Shown here: positions 1 through 7,996 of the stretch, piece after piece
Numbering within the stretch: position 1 is the first letter of the stretch
Layout: each line of letters starts with the position of its first letter
NCBI GenBank assembly: GCA_028714075.1
Contig: JAQTMZ010000007.1
Location: 62,001-126,000 of the forward strand
From: Gallionella sp.
Lineage (GTDB): Bacteria; Pseudomonadota; Gammaproteobacteria; Burkholderiales; Gallionellaceae
Direction: 5' to 3'
DNA length: 64,000 nt
The notes under the pieces: generated by a model
The model's database searches: none
What the model was told of the DNA's origin: nothing
The model's input: the letters and a program-made list of their open reading frames with translations, nothing else
Program-made: the position numbers and the translations under genes

Positions 1-804
1 ATGCCCGCGCCTGCCGTGCCGCCAAGCCTTATCCCAGGCCGTATTTCGGCCAGCGGCTACAACAGTCTGGTCGCCTGCCCGTACCAGTATTATGCGCGCC
101 ACATGCTGCGCCTCAACGAGCTGGACGAGGTACGCGAGGGCGTGGAGAAGCGCGATTACGGCGAGTGGGTGCATGGCATTCTGCATCGTTTCCATCAGCA
201 ATTTCCGGTGCTGACCGAACATGATCGTGCGGCGCTGGAAGAAGTGTTGCGGCACATCAGCGACGAGGTGTTTGCGCCCAGCGTGGAACGCGACTATCTG
301 GCGCGCGCCTGGCTGCTGCGCTGGCAGCAGGCAATCCCGGCCTATCTCGACGCACAACTGAAAAGCGAGGTGGAAGGCTGGCGTTATCAAAACGGCGAAG
401 TGCCGTTCGAGCTGCCATTGACCGACGAACTGATCCTGCACGGGCGTATCGACCGCGTGGACGCGCGGGAAGGCGAATGCCGGGTGTTGGACTACAAGAT
501 GATGGAAGCGACCCGGCTGCGCAACAAGCTCAAGGAAGCGGGCGAGGACGTGCAACTGGCCTGCTACGCCCATGTGTACGAGGCCAACGAAGCGGCCTTC
601 GTCAGCATCGAAAAAGACAAGGTGGTTGCCGTTGCACCGCCGCAGGATTTGCCGGAACTGGCAGAGGCCAATATCGAGCGGCTACTGTATGTGTTCGCGC
701 AGATGCGCGAGGGTGCCAAGATGCCCGCCCACGGCGTGGATGAAGCCTGCGCGTATTGCGAGATGCGTGGGTTGTGCCGCAAGTCGGAATGGAGCGCGGC
801 ATGA
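1..804 (+). CDS. PD-(D/E)XK nuclease, AddB-like subunit (5' partial)
   Basis: C-terminal part of an AddB/RexB-like nuclease that would act with the helicase encoded next in processing double-strand breaks. The visible nuclease core has GRIDRVD (aspartate at residue 151 of the visible part) and VLDYK (D164 to K166). Cysteines at 26, 250, 253 and 259 (one, then C-x2-C-x5-C) fit the 4Fe-4S staple that holds the nuclease domain of AddB-type proteins. AddB proteins are far longer than 267 residues, so the ATG at base 1 is probably an internal methionine and the gene begins upstream of the window. Its TGA overlaps the ATG of the helicase gene (ATGA), so the two are translationally coupled. Confidence 0.85.
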   Translation: MPAPAVPPSLIPGRISASGYNSLVACPYQYYARHMLRLNELDEVREGVEKRDYGEWVHGILHRFHQQFPVLTEHDRAALEEVLRHISDEVFAPSVERDYLARAWLLRWQQAIPAYLDAQLKSEVEGWRYQNGEVPFELPLTDELILHGRIDRVDAREGECRVLDYKMMEATRLRNKLKEAGEDVQLACYAHVYEANEAAFVSIEKDKVVAVAPPQDLPELAEANIERLLYVFAQMREGAKMPAHGVDEACAYCEMRGLCRKSEWSAA

Positions 805-3800
805 GTATGGATAACCGGGCCGCCCTCGATCCGCAACACAGCGTCGTAGTCGAAGCCTGCGCGGGCAGCGGCAAGACCTGGCTGCTGGTGTCGCGCATCG
901 TGCGCTTGTTGCTGGATGGCGTGCAGCCCGGCGAGATACTCGCCATCACTTTCACGCGCAAAGCCGCGCAGGAGATGCAGGCGCGCTTGCACGAGTGGCT
1001 GCATCTGCTCGCGGTGCAGGATGACGCTGCTGTGCGTCAATTTCTGCGCGAGCGCGCCGTCGATGACATCGACGCTGCGCTGCTGTCGCGTGCGCGCGGC
1101 CTGTACCGCGACGCATTGCTGGCGCAACCGGCGATCACCATCAGCACCTTCCACGGCTGGTTCATGCAGATCATCGGGCGCGCGCCGCTGAATGCCGGGG
1201 TGCCGGTCGGCATGCAATTGCTGGAGCGCACTGCGGCGCTGCGCGACGAGGCGTGGCAGGCCTTCGCCGACAGCCTGCGCACCGCGCCTGATGGCGAAAC
1301 CGCACAGTTCATGCAATGGCTGTTTGCAGAATATGGTCTGCCCAGCACGCGCACGCTGCTGGAGAATTTCGTGCACAAGCGCGCCGAATGGTGGGCTTAC
1401 TCTGCCGGACAGGAAGATGCTGCGGGCTATGCGTTCGAGCAATTGCGCAACGAATTCGAAGTAGATATGGAGTTCGACCCTGCGGCTGACTGGGGCATGT
1501 GCAGCAACAACGAGGAAATGTTGTTCGCGTTCATTGCTCAACTAGCCAACAAGGGAACCGGCCCACAGAAAGCAAAAGCGAGCGAACTTGAGAAGACGTG
1601 GATAGACTCGAAACCCGAAGAACGTTTCACAAAGCTTTGGCCTTTGCTGTTCACACAGAAGAGCGAGCCGCGGGTTGGCAGCCCTTTCAAGCCGACAGCA
1701 AAGCAGAATGAGGAAGCTTTCCTGCCCCCCCTCGGTTCGCTGCAAGCCAGCTTGCAGGCCGTGCGCGATGCGTTGGCCGAACTTGAAGCCCTGCGCATGA
1801 ACCAGGCCGCGCTGCATTGCGGCGCGGCACTGCTGGAGCACTATCAGGAGCTGAAACTGCGCGCGCAGCAGATGGACTTCACCGATCTGGAATGGCAGGT
1901 GGCACACCTGCTCAACCGGAGCGACTGCGCCGAATACATGCAATACAAGCTGGACAGCCGCTACAAGCATGTGCTGCTGGACGAGTTTCAGGACACCAAC
2001 CCGTTGCAGTGGCAGATCCTGCAAGCGTGGTTTGGCGCCGCCGCAGCAGCGGACTCGCGCCCCACTGTGTTCGTGGTGGGCGACCCCAAACAGTCCATCT
2101 ACCGCTTCCGCCGCGCCGATGCGCGCTTGTTCGGCGTGGTGAAAGAATTTATGCAGGCAGAATTCGGCGCGCATTACCTCACGCAGAACGAGACGCGGCG
2201 CAACGCACCGGCGGTGCTGGGTGCGGTGAACGGCGTGTTCGCCTCGTTGCCGGACGGCTTCGCGGATTTCGAAGAACACATCGCCCACCATCGGGATTTG
2301 CCCGGCCACGTCGAAGCGCTTCCGCTATGTGTGGTGACAACAACACCCCCTCTCCCGCTTGCGGGAGAGGGTTGGGGAGAGGGGCTGCGCAATCCGCTCA
2401 CCACCCCGCGCGAAGAAAATGAAAGCGGCGCGCGCGAAAGCGAAGCCGAGCAATTCGCCGCGCACATCGCCAGCATCGTCGCGAACTGGAGCGTGCAGGA
2501 GGAGGGCGGCACGCTGCGCCGCGCCGAGTACCGCGACATCATGGTGCTGGTGCGCAAGCGCACCCATCTGCGCGTGTACGAACACGCGTTGCGCGCGCGC
2601 CACATCCCGTTCCTGACCTCGCGGCGCGGCGGGCTGCTCGATACGCTGGAAGCGGAAGACATCCAGGCGCTGCTGACTTTCCTGATTACCCCGTTCGCCG
2701 ATCTGGAACTGGCGCAGGCGCTGCGCTCGCCGCTGTTCGCCTGTTCCGATGAAGACTTGATACAGCTTGCGGAAATCCAAACCCTCCCCAACCCTCCCTT
2801 GTCAGGGAGGGAGCCGGTTGGTGACGGCAACATGATGTGCGCACCCTCCCCTGACAAGGGGAGGGCTGGGGAGGGGTTTCGCTGGTGGGCGCGCCTAAAA
2901 AATATTATCGAAAACGAAGCTGCTTCGCCACAACTGCAACGCGCCCACCGCCTGCTGCGCGGCTGGCTGCAACAGGCCGACAAACTGCCGGTGCACGACC
3001 TGCTCGACCGTATTTATTTCGAGGGCGATCTGGTGCATCGCTACGCGGCGGCGCTGCCTGCCGAGCTGCGTGAAACGGTGCGCGCCAACCTGCAAGCCTT
3101 CATGGAAATCGCGCTTAACGTGGATGCCGGGCGCTATCCCAGCCTGCCGCGCTTTCTCGCCGAACTACGCGAATTGCGCATGGCGGAAAACGAAGCGCCG
3201 GACGAGGGCAAGGTGGGCGAGATCGGTAACGCGCTGCGCATCTACACCGTGCATGAGGCCAAGGGGCTGGAAGCGCCCATCGTGTGGCTGCTCGACGCCA
3301 ACGACACACAGCGCAAGGCCGACAGCTACGGCGTGCTGCTCGACTGGCAACCCGACGAACCGCGCCCGGCGCATTTCTCCCTGTATAGCGACAAGCGCGG
3401 CCGCGGCGCGAAGCGCGCGCCTTATTTCGATGCCGATGAAGCCTACGCGCGGCGCGAAGAAATGAACCTGCTGTACGTCGCGATGACGCGCGCCAAACAG
3501 GCGCTGCTGGTGAGCGGCAACGGCGAAGCGGCGGCGACATCCTGGTACGGGCGCATCGCGCAAGCGGCGGGGCAGGGCGGCAACCCCTTGCTGGCTGCGG
3601 CAGGCAGAGTCGCACCGGTGCCGGAAAAATCATTTATGAAAGTGGATGCGGCATTGCTGCACCCGCGGCCGACCGGGCAACATGCGCCGCGCACCACGGC
3701 AGAACAGCGCCGCGGAATATGGCTGCATGCGCTGCTGCAACACCTAACACCACCCTCTCCCCTAACCCCTCTCCCGCAAGCGGGAGAGGGAAGCGCGGTA

Positions 3801-4169
3801 GCGCGGGAGAGGGAGGTGTTGCGACAACATTGCGGTATTCCCGCTTCAGATTTTTTGCCACTAATGGAGCAAGCGCAGCACCTGCTCACTTCGCCGCAAC
3901 TCGCGTGCTTCTTCGATCCGCAGCAATACCGCAACGCCTGCAACGAGATGCCCTACGTCAATGCGCGCGGCGAAATGAAGCGTATCGACCGGCTGGTGGA
4001 ATTTGATAACGAAGTATGGGTGCTGGATTACAAGCTGGGCGACAGCGAAAATGCCGCACGTTACCGTGCGCAGATGGGTGAATACCGCAGCGCGATGCAG
4101 GCGGTATATGCGGGCAGGACGGTGCGCTGCGCGTTACTGTTTGCGGATGGGGTGTTGAGCGAAGTGTAG
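801..4169 (+). CDS. UvrD/AddA-like helicase-nuclease with three translated REP palindromes
   Basis: Superfamily 1A helicase with a C-terminal RecB-type nuclease, 1122 aa; partner of the upstream AddB-like protein. Walker A (AGSGKT) lies near residue 20, motif II is LLDEFQDTN, motif III VVGDPKQSIYRFRRAD, motif V TVHEAKGLE, motif VI LLYVAMTRAKQ, and the nuclease has RIDRLVEF and VLDYKLGD. The ATG at 801 (ATGA overlap with the preceding stop) is preferred to the ATG at 756, which lies inside the preceding gene. Three palindromic repeats (about 2343-2395, 2781-2877 and 3752-3817) are read in frame as Pro/Gly/Glu-rich inserts near residues 515-532, 660-692 and 984-1006, all between conserved motifs. 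The frame stays open throughout, so the gene is probably functional. Confidence 0.9.
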   Translation: MSMDNRAALDPQHSVVVEACAGSGKTWLLVSRIVRLLLDGVQPGEILAITFTRKAAQEMQARLHEWLHLLAVQDDAAVRQFLRERAVDDIDAALLSRARGLYRDALLAQPAITISTFHGWFMQIIGRAPLNAGVPVGMQLLERTAALRDEAWQAFADSLRTAPDGETAQFMQWLFAEYGLPSTRTLLENFVHKRAEWWAYSAGQEDAAGYAFEQLRNEFEVDMEFDPAADWGMCSNNEEMLFAFIAQLANKGTGPQKAKASELEKTWIDSKPEERFTKLWPLLFTQKSEPRVGSPFKPTAKQNEEAFLPPLGSLQASLQAVRDALAELEALRMNQAALHCGAALLEHYQELKLRAQQMDFTDLEWQVAHLLNRSDCAEYMQYKLDSRYKHVLLDEFQDTNPLQWQILQAWFGAAAAADSRPTVFVVGDPKQSIYRFRRADARLFGVVKEFMQAEFGAHYLTQNETRRNAPAVLGAVNGVFASLPDGFADFEEHIAHHRDLPGHVEALPLCVVTTTPPLPLAGEGWGEGLRNPLTTPREENESGARESEAEQFAAHIASIVANWSVQEEGGTLRRAEYRDIMVLVRKRTHLRVYEHALRARHIPFLTSRRGGLLDTLEAEDIQALLTFLITPFADLELAQALRSPLFACSDEDLIQLAEIQTLPNPPLSGREPVGDGNMMCAPSPDKGRAGEGFRWWARLKNIIENEAASPQLQRAHRLLRGWLQQADKLPVHDLLDRIYFEGDLVHRYAAALPAELRETVRANLQAFMEIALNVDAGRYPSLPRFLAELRELRMAENEAPDEGKVGEIGNALRIYTVHEAKGLEAPIVWLLDANDTQRKADSYGVLLDWQPDEPRPAHFSLYSDKRGRGAKRAPYFDADEAYARREEMNLLYVAMTRAKQALLVSGNGEAAATSWYGRIAQAAGQGGNPLLAAAGRVAPVPEKSFMKVDAALLHPRPTGQHAPRTTAEQRRGIWLHALLQHLTPPSPLTPLPQAGEGSAVAREREVLRQHCGIPASDFLPLMEQAQHLLTSPQLACFFDPQQYRNACNEMPYVNARGEMKRIDRLVEFDNEVWVLDYKLGDSENAARYRAQMGEYRSAMQAVYAGRTVRCALLFADGVLSEV
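2343..2395. repeat. REP-like palindrome inside helicase gene (copy 1)
   Basis: Contains CCCTCTCCCGC-TT-GCGGGAGAGGG, a near-perfect hairpin, followed by TTGGGGAGAGGGG. Its reverse complement closely matches the copy at 3752-3817, so the two are opposite-orientation members of one family. It is translated in frame as PPLPLAGEGWGEG. Confidence 0.85.
2781..2877. repeat. REP-like palindrome pair inside helicase gene (copy 2)
   Basis: Two facing arms, CCCTCCCTTGTCAGGGAGGG and CACCCTCCCCTGACAAGGGG, separated by about 36 bases, with outer CCCTCCCCAACC / GGCTGGGGAGGG complementarity. It belongs to a different sequence family from the other two inserts and adds about 33 in-frame codons. Confidence 0.8.
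3752..3817. repeat. REP-like palindrome inside helicase gene (copy 3)
   Basis: CCCTCTCCCGCAAGCGGGAGAGGG hairpin preceded by CCCTCTCCCCTAAC and followed by a degenerate arm. It falls in the linker between the helicase core and the nuclease domain and is translated in frame without a stop. Confidence 0.85.
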
Positions 4170-4188
4170 GCTGGCGGTGAGGTACGAT

Positions 4189-4219
4189 CCCCAGCACTTA
4201 TAATTTTAAAATGCTGGGG
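4189..4219. terminator. Stem-loop after helicase gene
   Basis: CCCCAGCA (4189-4196) pairs with TGCTGGGG (4212-4219) across a 15-nt AT-rich loop, 20 bases after the helicase stop. No U-tract follows, so it may be a repeat or a factor-dependent terminator rather than a classical intrinsic one. Confidence 0.4.
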
Positions 4220-4296
4220 TTCGCAAGCTTACCCCAGCCTACCGCGCTGCCGGGCTACCCTCGGCGGTTTTGATTTTTGATTACAGGATTTTTGAA

Positions 4297-5352
4297 GTGA
4301 AGCATGAAGTAGCAAAAGGCCGCGGTGCAACCTTGCAGATCGAGGGGCGTTTCGAGAGCGTGGCGCGCGAGCGGGTTGACGACGGCTGGGGCACGGACGA
4401 AGAGCTGCTGCCGTTCAAAACCACGGTGACCGTCGAGCGGGCGAAGAGCGTGATTCAGCGCCAGGATCCGTCCAACCCGTCGTTCTCGCAGTCGCTCAAC
4501 GCCTATCGCGGCTGCGAACACGGCTGCATCTATTGCTTCGCGCGCTCCAGCCACGGCTATCTCAATCTTTCGCCGGGGCTGGATTTCGAGACCAAGCTGT
4601 TTGCCAAACCGGACGCAGCGAGGCTGCTGCGCGCGGAGCTGGCGAAGCCTTCCTATCGCTGCGCGCCCATCGCGCTGGGCACCAACACCGATCCCTACCA
4701 GCCCATCGAGCGCGAGTGGAAGATCACGCGGCAGATTCTCGAGGTGCTGGCGGAGTGCCGGCATCCGCTGTCCATCGTGACCAAGTCGGCGCTGGTCGAG
4801 CGCGATCTCGATCTGCTCGCGCAGCTGGCGCAGCAGAGCCTGGTGCAGGTATACATTTCGGTCACCACGCTGGATGCGGAGCTGGCGCGCAAGCTGGAGC
4901 CGCGCGCTTCCTCGCCGCGCCGCAGGCTGCAGGCCATCGCGCGGCTGAACGCGGCGGGTGTGCCATGCGGCGTGCTGGTTGCGCCGGTGATTCCGTTCCT
5001 CACCGACGCGGAGCTGGAGAACGTGCTGCGGGCCGCGCACGAGCATGGCGCGCGCAGCGCGGGCTACAGCCTGCTGCGCCTGCCTTACGAGGTGAAGGCG
5101 CTGTTCGAGGACTGGCTTGCGACGCACTATCCGCTCAAGGCGGCGCATGTGATGAACCGGCTGCGCGAGATGCGCGGCGGGAGCGATGCCGGCCTGGGCA
5201 GCTACCTGCGTTACAGCGACCAATTCTCCGAGTTGCTGGCGCAGCGCTTCCAGGTCGCGTGCGGGCGGCTGGGCATGAACCTCAACGAGGTACCGCTCGA
5301 TGCCGGCAGCTTCAGACCACCGTCACGGGCGGGGCAAATGGCCCTGTTCTAG
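4297..5352 (+). CDS. Radical SAM protein, PA0069/SplB-like family
   Basis: Radical SAM enzyme of the PA0069 family (Rv2578c/SplB-related). The [4Fe-4S]-binding CxxxCxxC is seen in GCEHGCIYCFARS, and the conserved KGRGA and EGRFES segments near the start are typical of the family. The true substrate is unknown. I prefer the GTG at 4297, which has ACAGGA about 8 bases upstream; a TTG at 4270 in the same frame is possible. The 3' end overlaps the 3' end of the convergent Mut7-C gene by 41 bp, so the two mRNAs are antisense over that stretch. Confidence 0.85.
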   Translation: MKHEVAKGRGATLQIEGRFESVARERVDDGWGTDEELLPFKTTVTVERAKSVIQRQDPSNPSFSQSLNAYRGCEHGCIYCFARSSHGYLNLSPGLDFETKLFAKPDAARLLRAELAKPSYRCAPIALGTNTDPYQPIEREWKITRQILEVLAECRHPLSIVTKSALVERDLDLLAQLAQQSLVQVYISVTTLDAELARKLEPRASSPRRRLQAIARLNAAGVPCGVLVAPVIPFLTDAELENVLRAAHEHGARSAGYSLLRLPYEVKALFEDWLATHYPLKAAHVMNRLREMRGGSDAGLGSYLRYSDQFSELLAQRFQVACGRLGMNLNEVPLDAGSFRPPSRAGQMALF

Positions 5353-5818
5353 CTGCCTGCCAGGCGGCCAGCCTGGCGTGCATGCGCTTGTAGTGCGAGC
5401 CGCGCCAGTAAACCCGCCCGCATGCCGGGCAATGGCGCAGCGGCTCACCCGGCTTGAGCGCATCGGTTGGGGCGCGCGCCGATGCGGCGGAATCTGCCGC
5501 AACCAGCGGCGTGTTGTCCTCCAGGCAGCGGGTGAAGGCATGGTTGAGCCAGTCGAGCTTGAAGTGCGCACCGAGCGCGGCGGCGAGCCGGTCAAGATCG
5601 CCCTGCGGCAGCAGCAGCGCCACGCCGCGCGCCGCCTTGTGTTCCTGCACCAGTTGATCCTGCGTCAAAAAGTAGCGCACTTCCGCACGGCATTGCTGCA
5701 ACAGCTCGGCGTCGCTGTGGCCACCGCTGGCCAGCAGCGCGTCATATCCGGCAGCGCGCAGATAGCGGCACAGCCGGCCAAGCATTTCGTCGCACAAAAA
5801 ACGCGGTGTTGAATTCAT
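5312..5818 (-). CDS. Mut7-C RNase domain protein
   Basis: Protein of 168 aa with a PIN-like Mut7-C fold: the N-terminal FLCDEMLGRLCRYLRAAGYD carries the acidic residue typical of the family, and a C-terminal zinc-ribbon half (CPACGRVYWRGSHYKRM) follows. Members are predicted RNases. The ATG at 5818 (MNSTPRFL) is chosen over an ATG five codons upstream, because the family begins shortly before the FLCDEML block. It converges on and overlaps the radical SAM gene and is divergent from sodB. Confidence 0.85.
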   Translation of the reverse strand: MNSTPRFLCDEMLGRLCRYLRAAGYDALLASGGHSDAELLQQCRAEVRYFLTQDQLVQEHKAARGVALLLPQGDLDRLAAALGAHFKLDWLNHAFTRCLEDNTPLVAADSAASARAPTDALKPGEPLRHCPACGRVYWRGSHYKRMHARLAAWQAARTGPFAPPVTVV

Positions 5819-5864
5819 GTCAAAATGGTACACCCCGATAGTGAAAATAGGTGACGCAGGTCAT

Positions 5865-5892
5865 TGTTTGCTACCGGTCGTTTGGCTAGAAT
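5865..5892 (+). promoter_or_regulatory. Candidate sigma-70 promoter for sodB
   Basis: TTGTTT (5865-5870), 16-bp spacer, TAGAAT (5887-5892; five of six consensus bases), about 40 bases upstream of the sodB ATG. Sequence match only. Confidence 0.45.
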
Positions 5893-5932
5893 CGCTATGC
5901 TGCAACCCGCTGACACTCTAAGGAGAACGACG

Positions 5933-6517
5933 ATGGAACATACCCTTCCCGCATTACCCTACGCGATGGACGCGCTACAGCCGCACATGTCCAAAGAGAC
6001 CTTCGAATACCACTATGCCAAGCACCATCAGGCCTATGTCACCAACCTCAACAACCTGATCAAGGGCACCGAATACGAAAACCTTGGGCTGGAAGCCATC
6101 ATCAAGAAGGCTCCCGCAGGCGGCATCTACAACAATTCCGCGCAGGTGTGGAACCACAGTTTCTTCTGGAACTGCATGAAACCGAAGGGCGGCGGCGCAC
6201 CCGCCGGCGCGTTGGCGGACGCGATCAACAAGAAGTGGGGCAGCCTCGACGACTTCAAAAAGGCCTTCCAGACTTCCGCCGTGGGCAATTTCGGTTCCGG
6301 CTGGACCTGGCTGGTGAAGAAAGCCGACGGCAGTCTGGACATCGTCAACATGGGCGCAGCCGGAACACCGCTGACTACCGGTGACAAGGCATTGCTGTGC
6401 GTGGACGTGTGGGAGCACGCCTATTACATCGACTACCGCAACCAGCGCCCCAAGTATGTCGAGACCTTCCTCAACAATCTGGTGAACTGGGATTTTGCGG
6501 CGAAGAATTTCGCTTAG
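5933..6517 (+). CDS. sodB: Superoxide dismutase [Fe]
   Basis: Cytoplasmic Fe superoxide dismutase, 194 aa, dismutes superoxide to peroxide and oxygen. Metal ligands are visible as H27 (EYHYAKHH), H75 (VWNHSFFW), D158 and H162 (DVWEHAYY). Gln71 just before VWNH is the Fe-type signature, Mn enzymes having a different arrangement. The start at 5933 follows AAGGAGAA; longer in-frame starts upstream lack family similarity. It appears monocistronic. No Fur box was evident to the eye. Confidence 0.95.
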   Translation: MEHTLPALPYAMDALQPHMSKETFEYHYAKHHQAYVTNLNNLIKGTEYENLGLEAIIKKAPAGGIYNNSAQVWNHSFFWNCMKPKGGGAPAGALADAINKKWGSLDDFKKAFQTSAVGNFGSGWTWLVKKADGSLDIVNMGAAGTPLTTGDKALLCVDVWEHAYYIDYRNQRPKYVETFLNNLVNWDFAAKNFA

Positions 6518-6821
6518 CTCCGGCTCATGATGATTTCGTTGTTGGCCACGCTACGCCCTTCGTAAGTTCAGGACCGGCTTTATTCAACCAGCATATTGAT
6601 TCTTATCACCGTTCCCATGCTACGCGTGGGAACGGCCCCTCGCTCTGCAATTAGGCGTATAATCAACCACTTGCACGATTGCTCGCGACTTTGAGTGCCG
6701 GAACCTTGTTCCGCTATAGAGCATGGGAACAATAAAGAAATTTTATTTGTCTTGAGCTCGTTGACCTGCGGCATTCATTTGATAAACTGCAATCAGTGTT
6801 TAATCAGGTAGCACCTCCATC
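6518..6821. repeat. 304-bp spacer with two related palindromic repeats
   Basis: No gene is supported. CGTTCCCATGCTACGCGTGGGAACG (about 6610-6634) forms a long hairpin, and a degenerate inverted relative (TTGTTCCGCTATAGAGCATGGGAACAA, about 6706-6732) lies 75 bases later. Together they look like one dispersed element with inverted ends between sodB and the HD-GYP gene. A promoter for the HD-GYP gene may lie after 6740. Confidence 0.55.
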
Positions 6822-7937
6822 ATGTTCGATCATCAAGATGTTTTTTCCGCCTTGAACGGCAAACTGCCGTTGCCGGAGAAAATCGATTTTATCCATGGCT
6901 TGTTGAAAGACCGCTTTGAATTCATCGACCGGGTTGCGGTGGCGATTTATGAGCCGAAAACCGATTTGCTGAAGACTTTTGTGCACAGCAGCGGTGGTGA
7001 TAATCCCTTGAGTTTTTACTCCGCCAGGTTGGCTGATTCGGCATCGTTGCAGGAAATCCTGAAAACGGGCCGCCCGCGCGTGGTGAACGATATGGAGGTA
7101 TTCAACCGTGCACCGGCAGAGCATTCACGCCGCATCGCCACGCAAAAATACGGCTCGAGCTATACCATGCCGATGCTCCTCAATGGAGAATTTTTCGGTT
7201 TTCTGTTTTTCAACTCCTACCGTAAATATGCTTTCAACGATGGGGTTTTGAATTATCTGGATATGGTTGGACACTTGCTGTCGCTGCTGGTAATCCATGA
7301 AATATCGACCGCGCGTAATCTGCTGGCAACGGTTAAAACGGCTACAAACATGGTGCTGCACCGTGATTTTGAGACCGGTATGCATCTTGACCGGATGGCC
7401 AACTATGCCCGCCTGATCGCCAAAGAGGTGGCAAAAAAGCATCAGTTGAATGATGACCTCATCGAGCATATTTTCCAGTTTTCACCGTTGCACGATGTTG
7501 GAAAAATCGGCATCCCCGACAGCATCCTGCTCAAGCCGGCCAAGTTGACCGAAGCTGAATTCGACATGATGAAAACCCATACCGTGAAAGGCGGCGAGAT
7601 CATCGGCCTGATGCTGGAGAATCTCGGGCTGGATGATTTGCACCATGCCGGGATTTTGCGCAATATTGCGCTCTATCACCACGAGGCAATCGACGGCAGC
7701 GGATATGGCGGACTGACGGATGCGCAAATTCCCATCGAGGCAAAAATTGTTGCGGTGGCGGATGTATTCGATGCGCTGACCAGCAAGCGCATCTACAAAA
7801 AGGTCTGGAGCAACGATGAAGCAATCGAATTTTTGCAGTCTACGGTCGGCAGCAAATTCGACCGCGACTGTGTGGCCGCACTGATAAGTTGCCGTGATGA
7901 GATAGAGGCAATCCAGGCAAAATTCAAGGATGAGTGA
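6822..7937 (+). CDS. GAF-like/HD-GYP phosphodiesterase
   Basis: Soluble 371-aa protein with a GAF-like N-terminal sensor (about 20-160) and an HD-GYP domain (about 170-365), the class that hydrolyses c-di-GMP to pGpG/GMP. The metal-binding HD pair is H224-D225 in SPLHDVGKIGIPD, and the second motif is HHEAIDGSGYG (286-296). The signature GYP is GYG here: the proline is lost but HHE, DG and GY are kept, so activity remains plausible. No membrane segment or receiver domain. The next gene is a diguanylate cyclase candidate, so opposing c-di-GMP activities are adjacent. Confidence 0.88.
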   Translation: MFDHQDVFSALNGKLPLPEKIDFIHGLLKDRFEFIDRVAVAIYEPKTDLLKTFVHSSGGDNPLSFYSARLADSASLQEILKTGRPRVVNDMEVFNRAPAEHSRRIATQKYGSSYTMPMLLNGEFFGFLFFNSYRKYAFNDGVLNYLDMVGHLLSLLVIHEISTARNLLATVKTATNMVLHRDFETGMHLDRMANYARLIAKEVAKKHQLNDDLIEHIFQFSPLHDVGKIGIPDSILLKPAKLTEAEFDMMKTHTVKGGEIIGLMLENLGLDDLHHAGILRNIALYHHEAIDGSGYGGLTDAQIPIEAKIVAVADVFDALTSKRIYKKVWSNDEAIEFLQSTVGSKFDRDCVAALISCRDEIEAIQAKFKDE

Positions 7938-7996
7938 CCCTGATTTCTGTGCGGTAAAAAACAACATGGACATTGCGTATCGGTAAGGAAAATAGC

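Noticed and set aside
564-1541. 325-codon minus-strand frame over the nuclease/helicase genes
   Set aside because: Overlaps genes with clear motifs; translation is Arg/Gln/Ala-rich shadow sequence.
2343-3817. Helicase gene as a pseudogene because of repeats
   Set aside because: All three inserts keep frame and every helicase and nuclease motif is intact.
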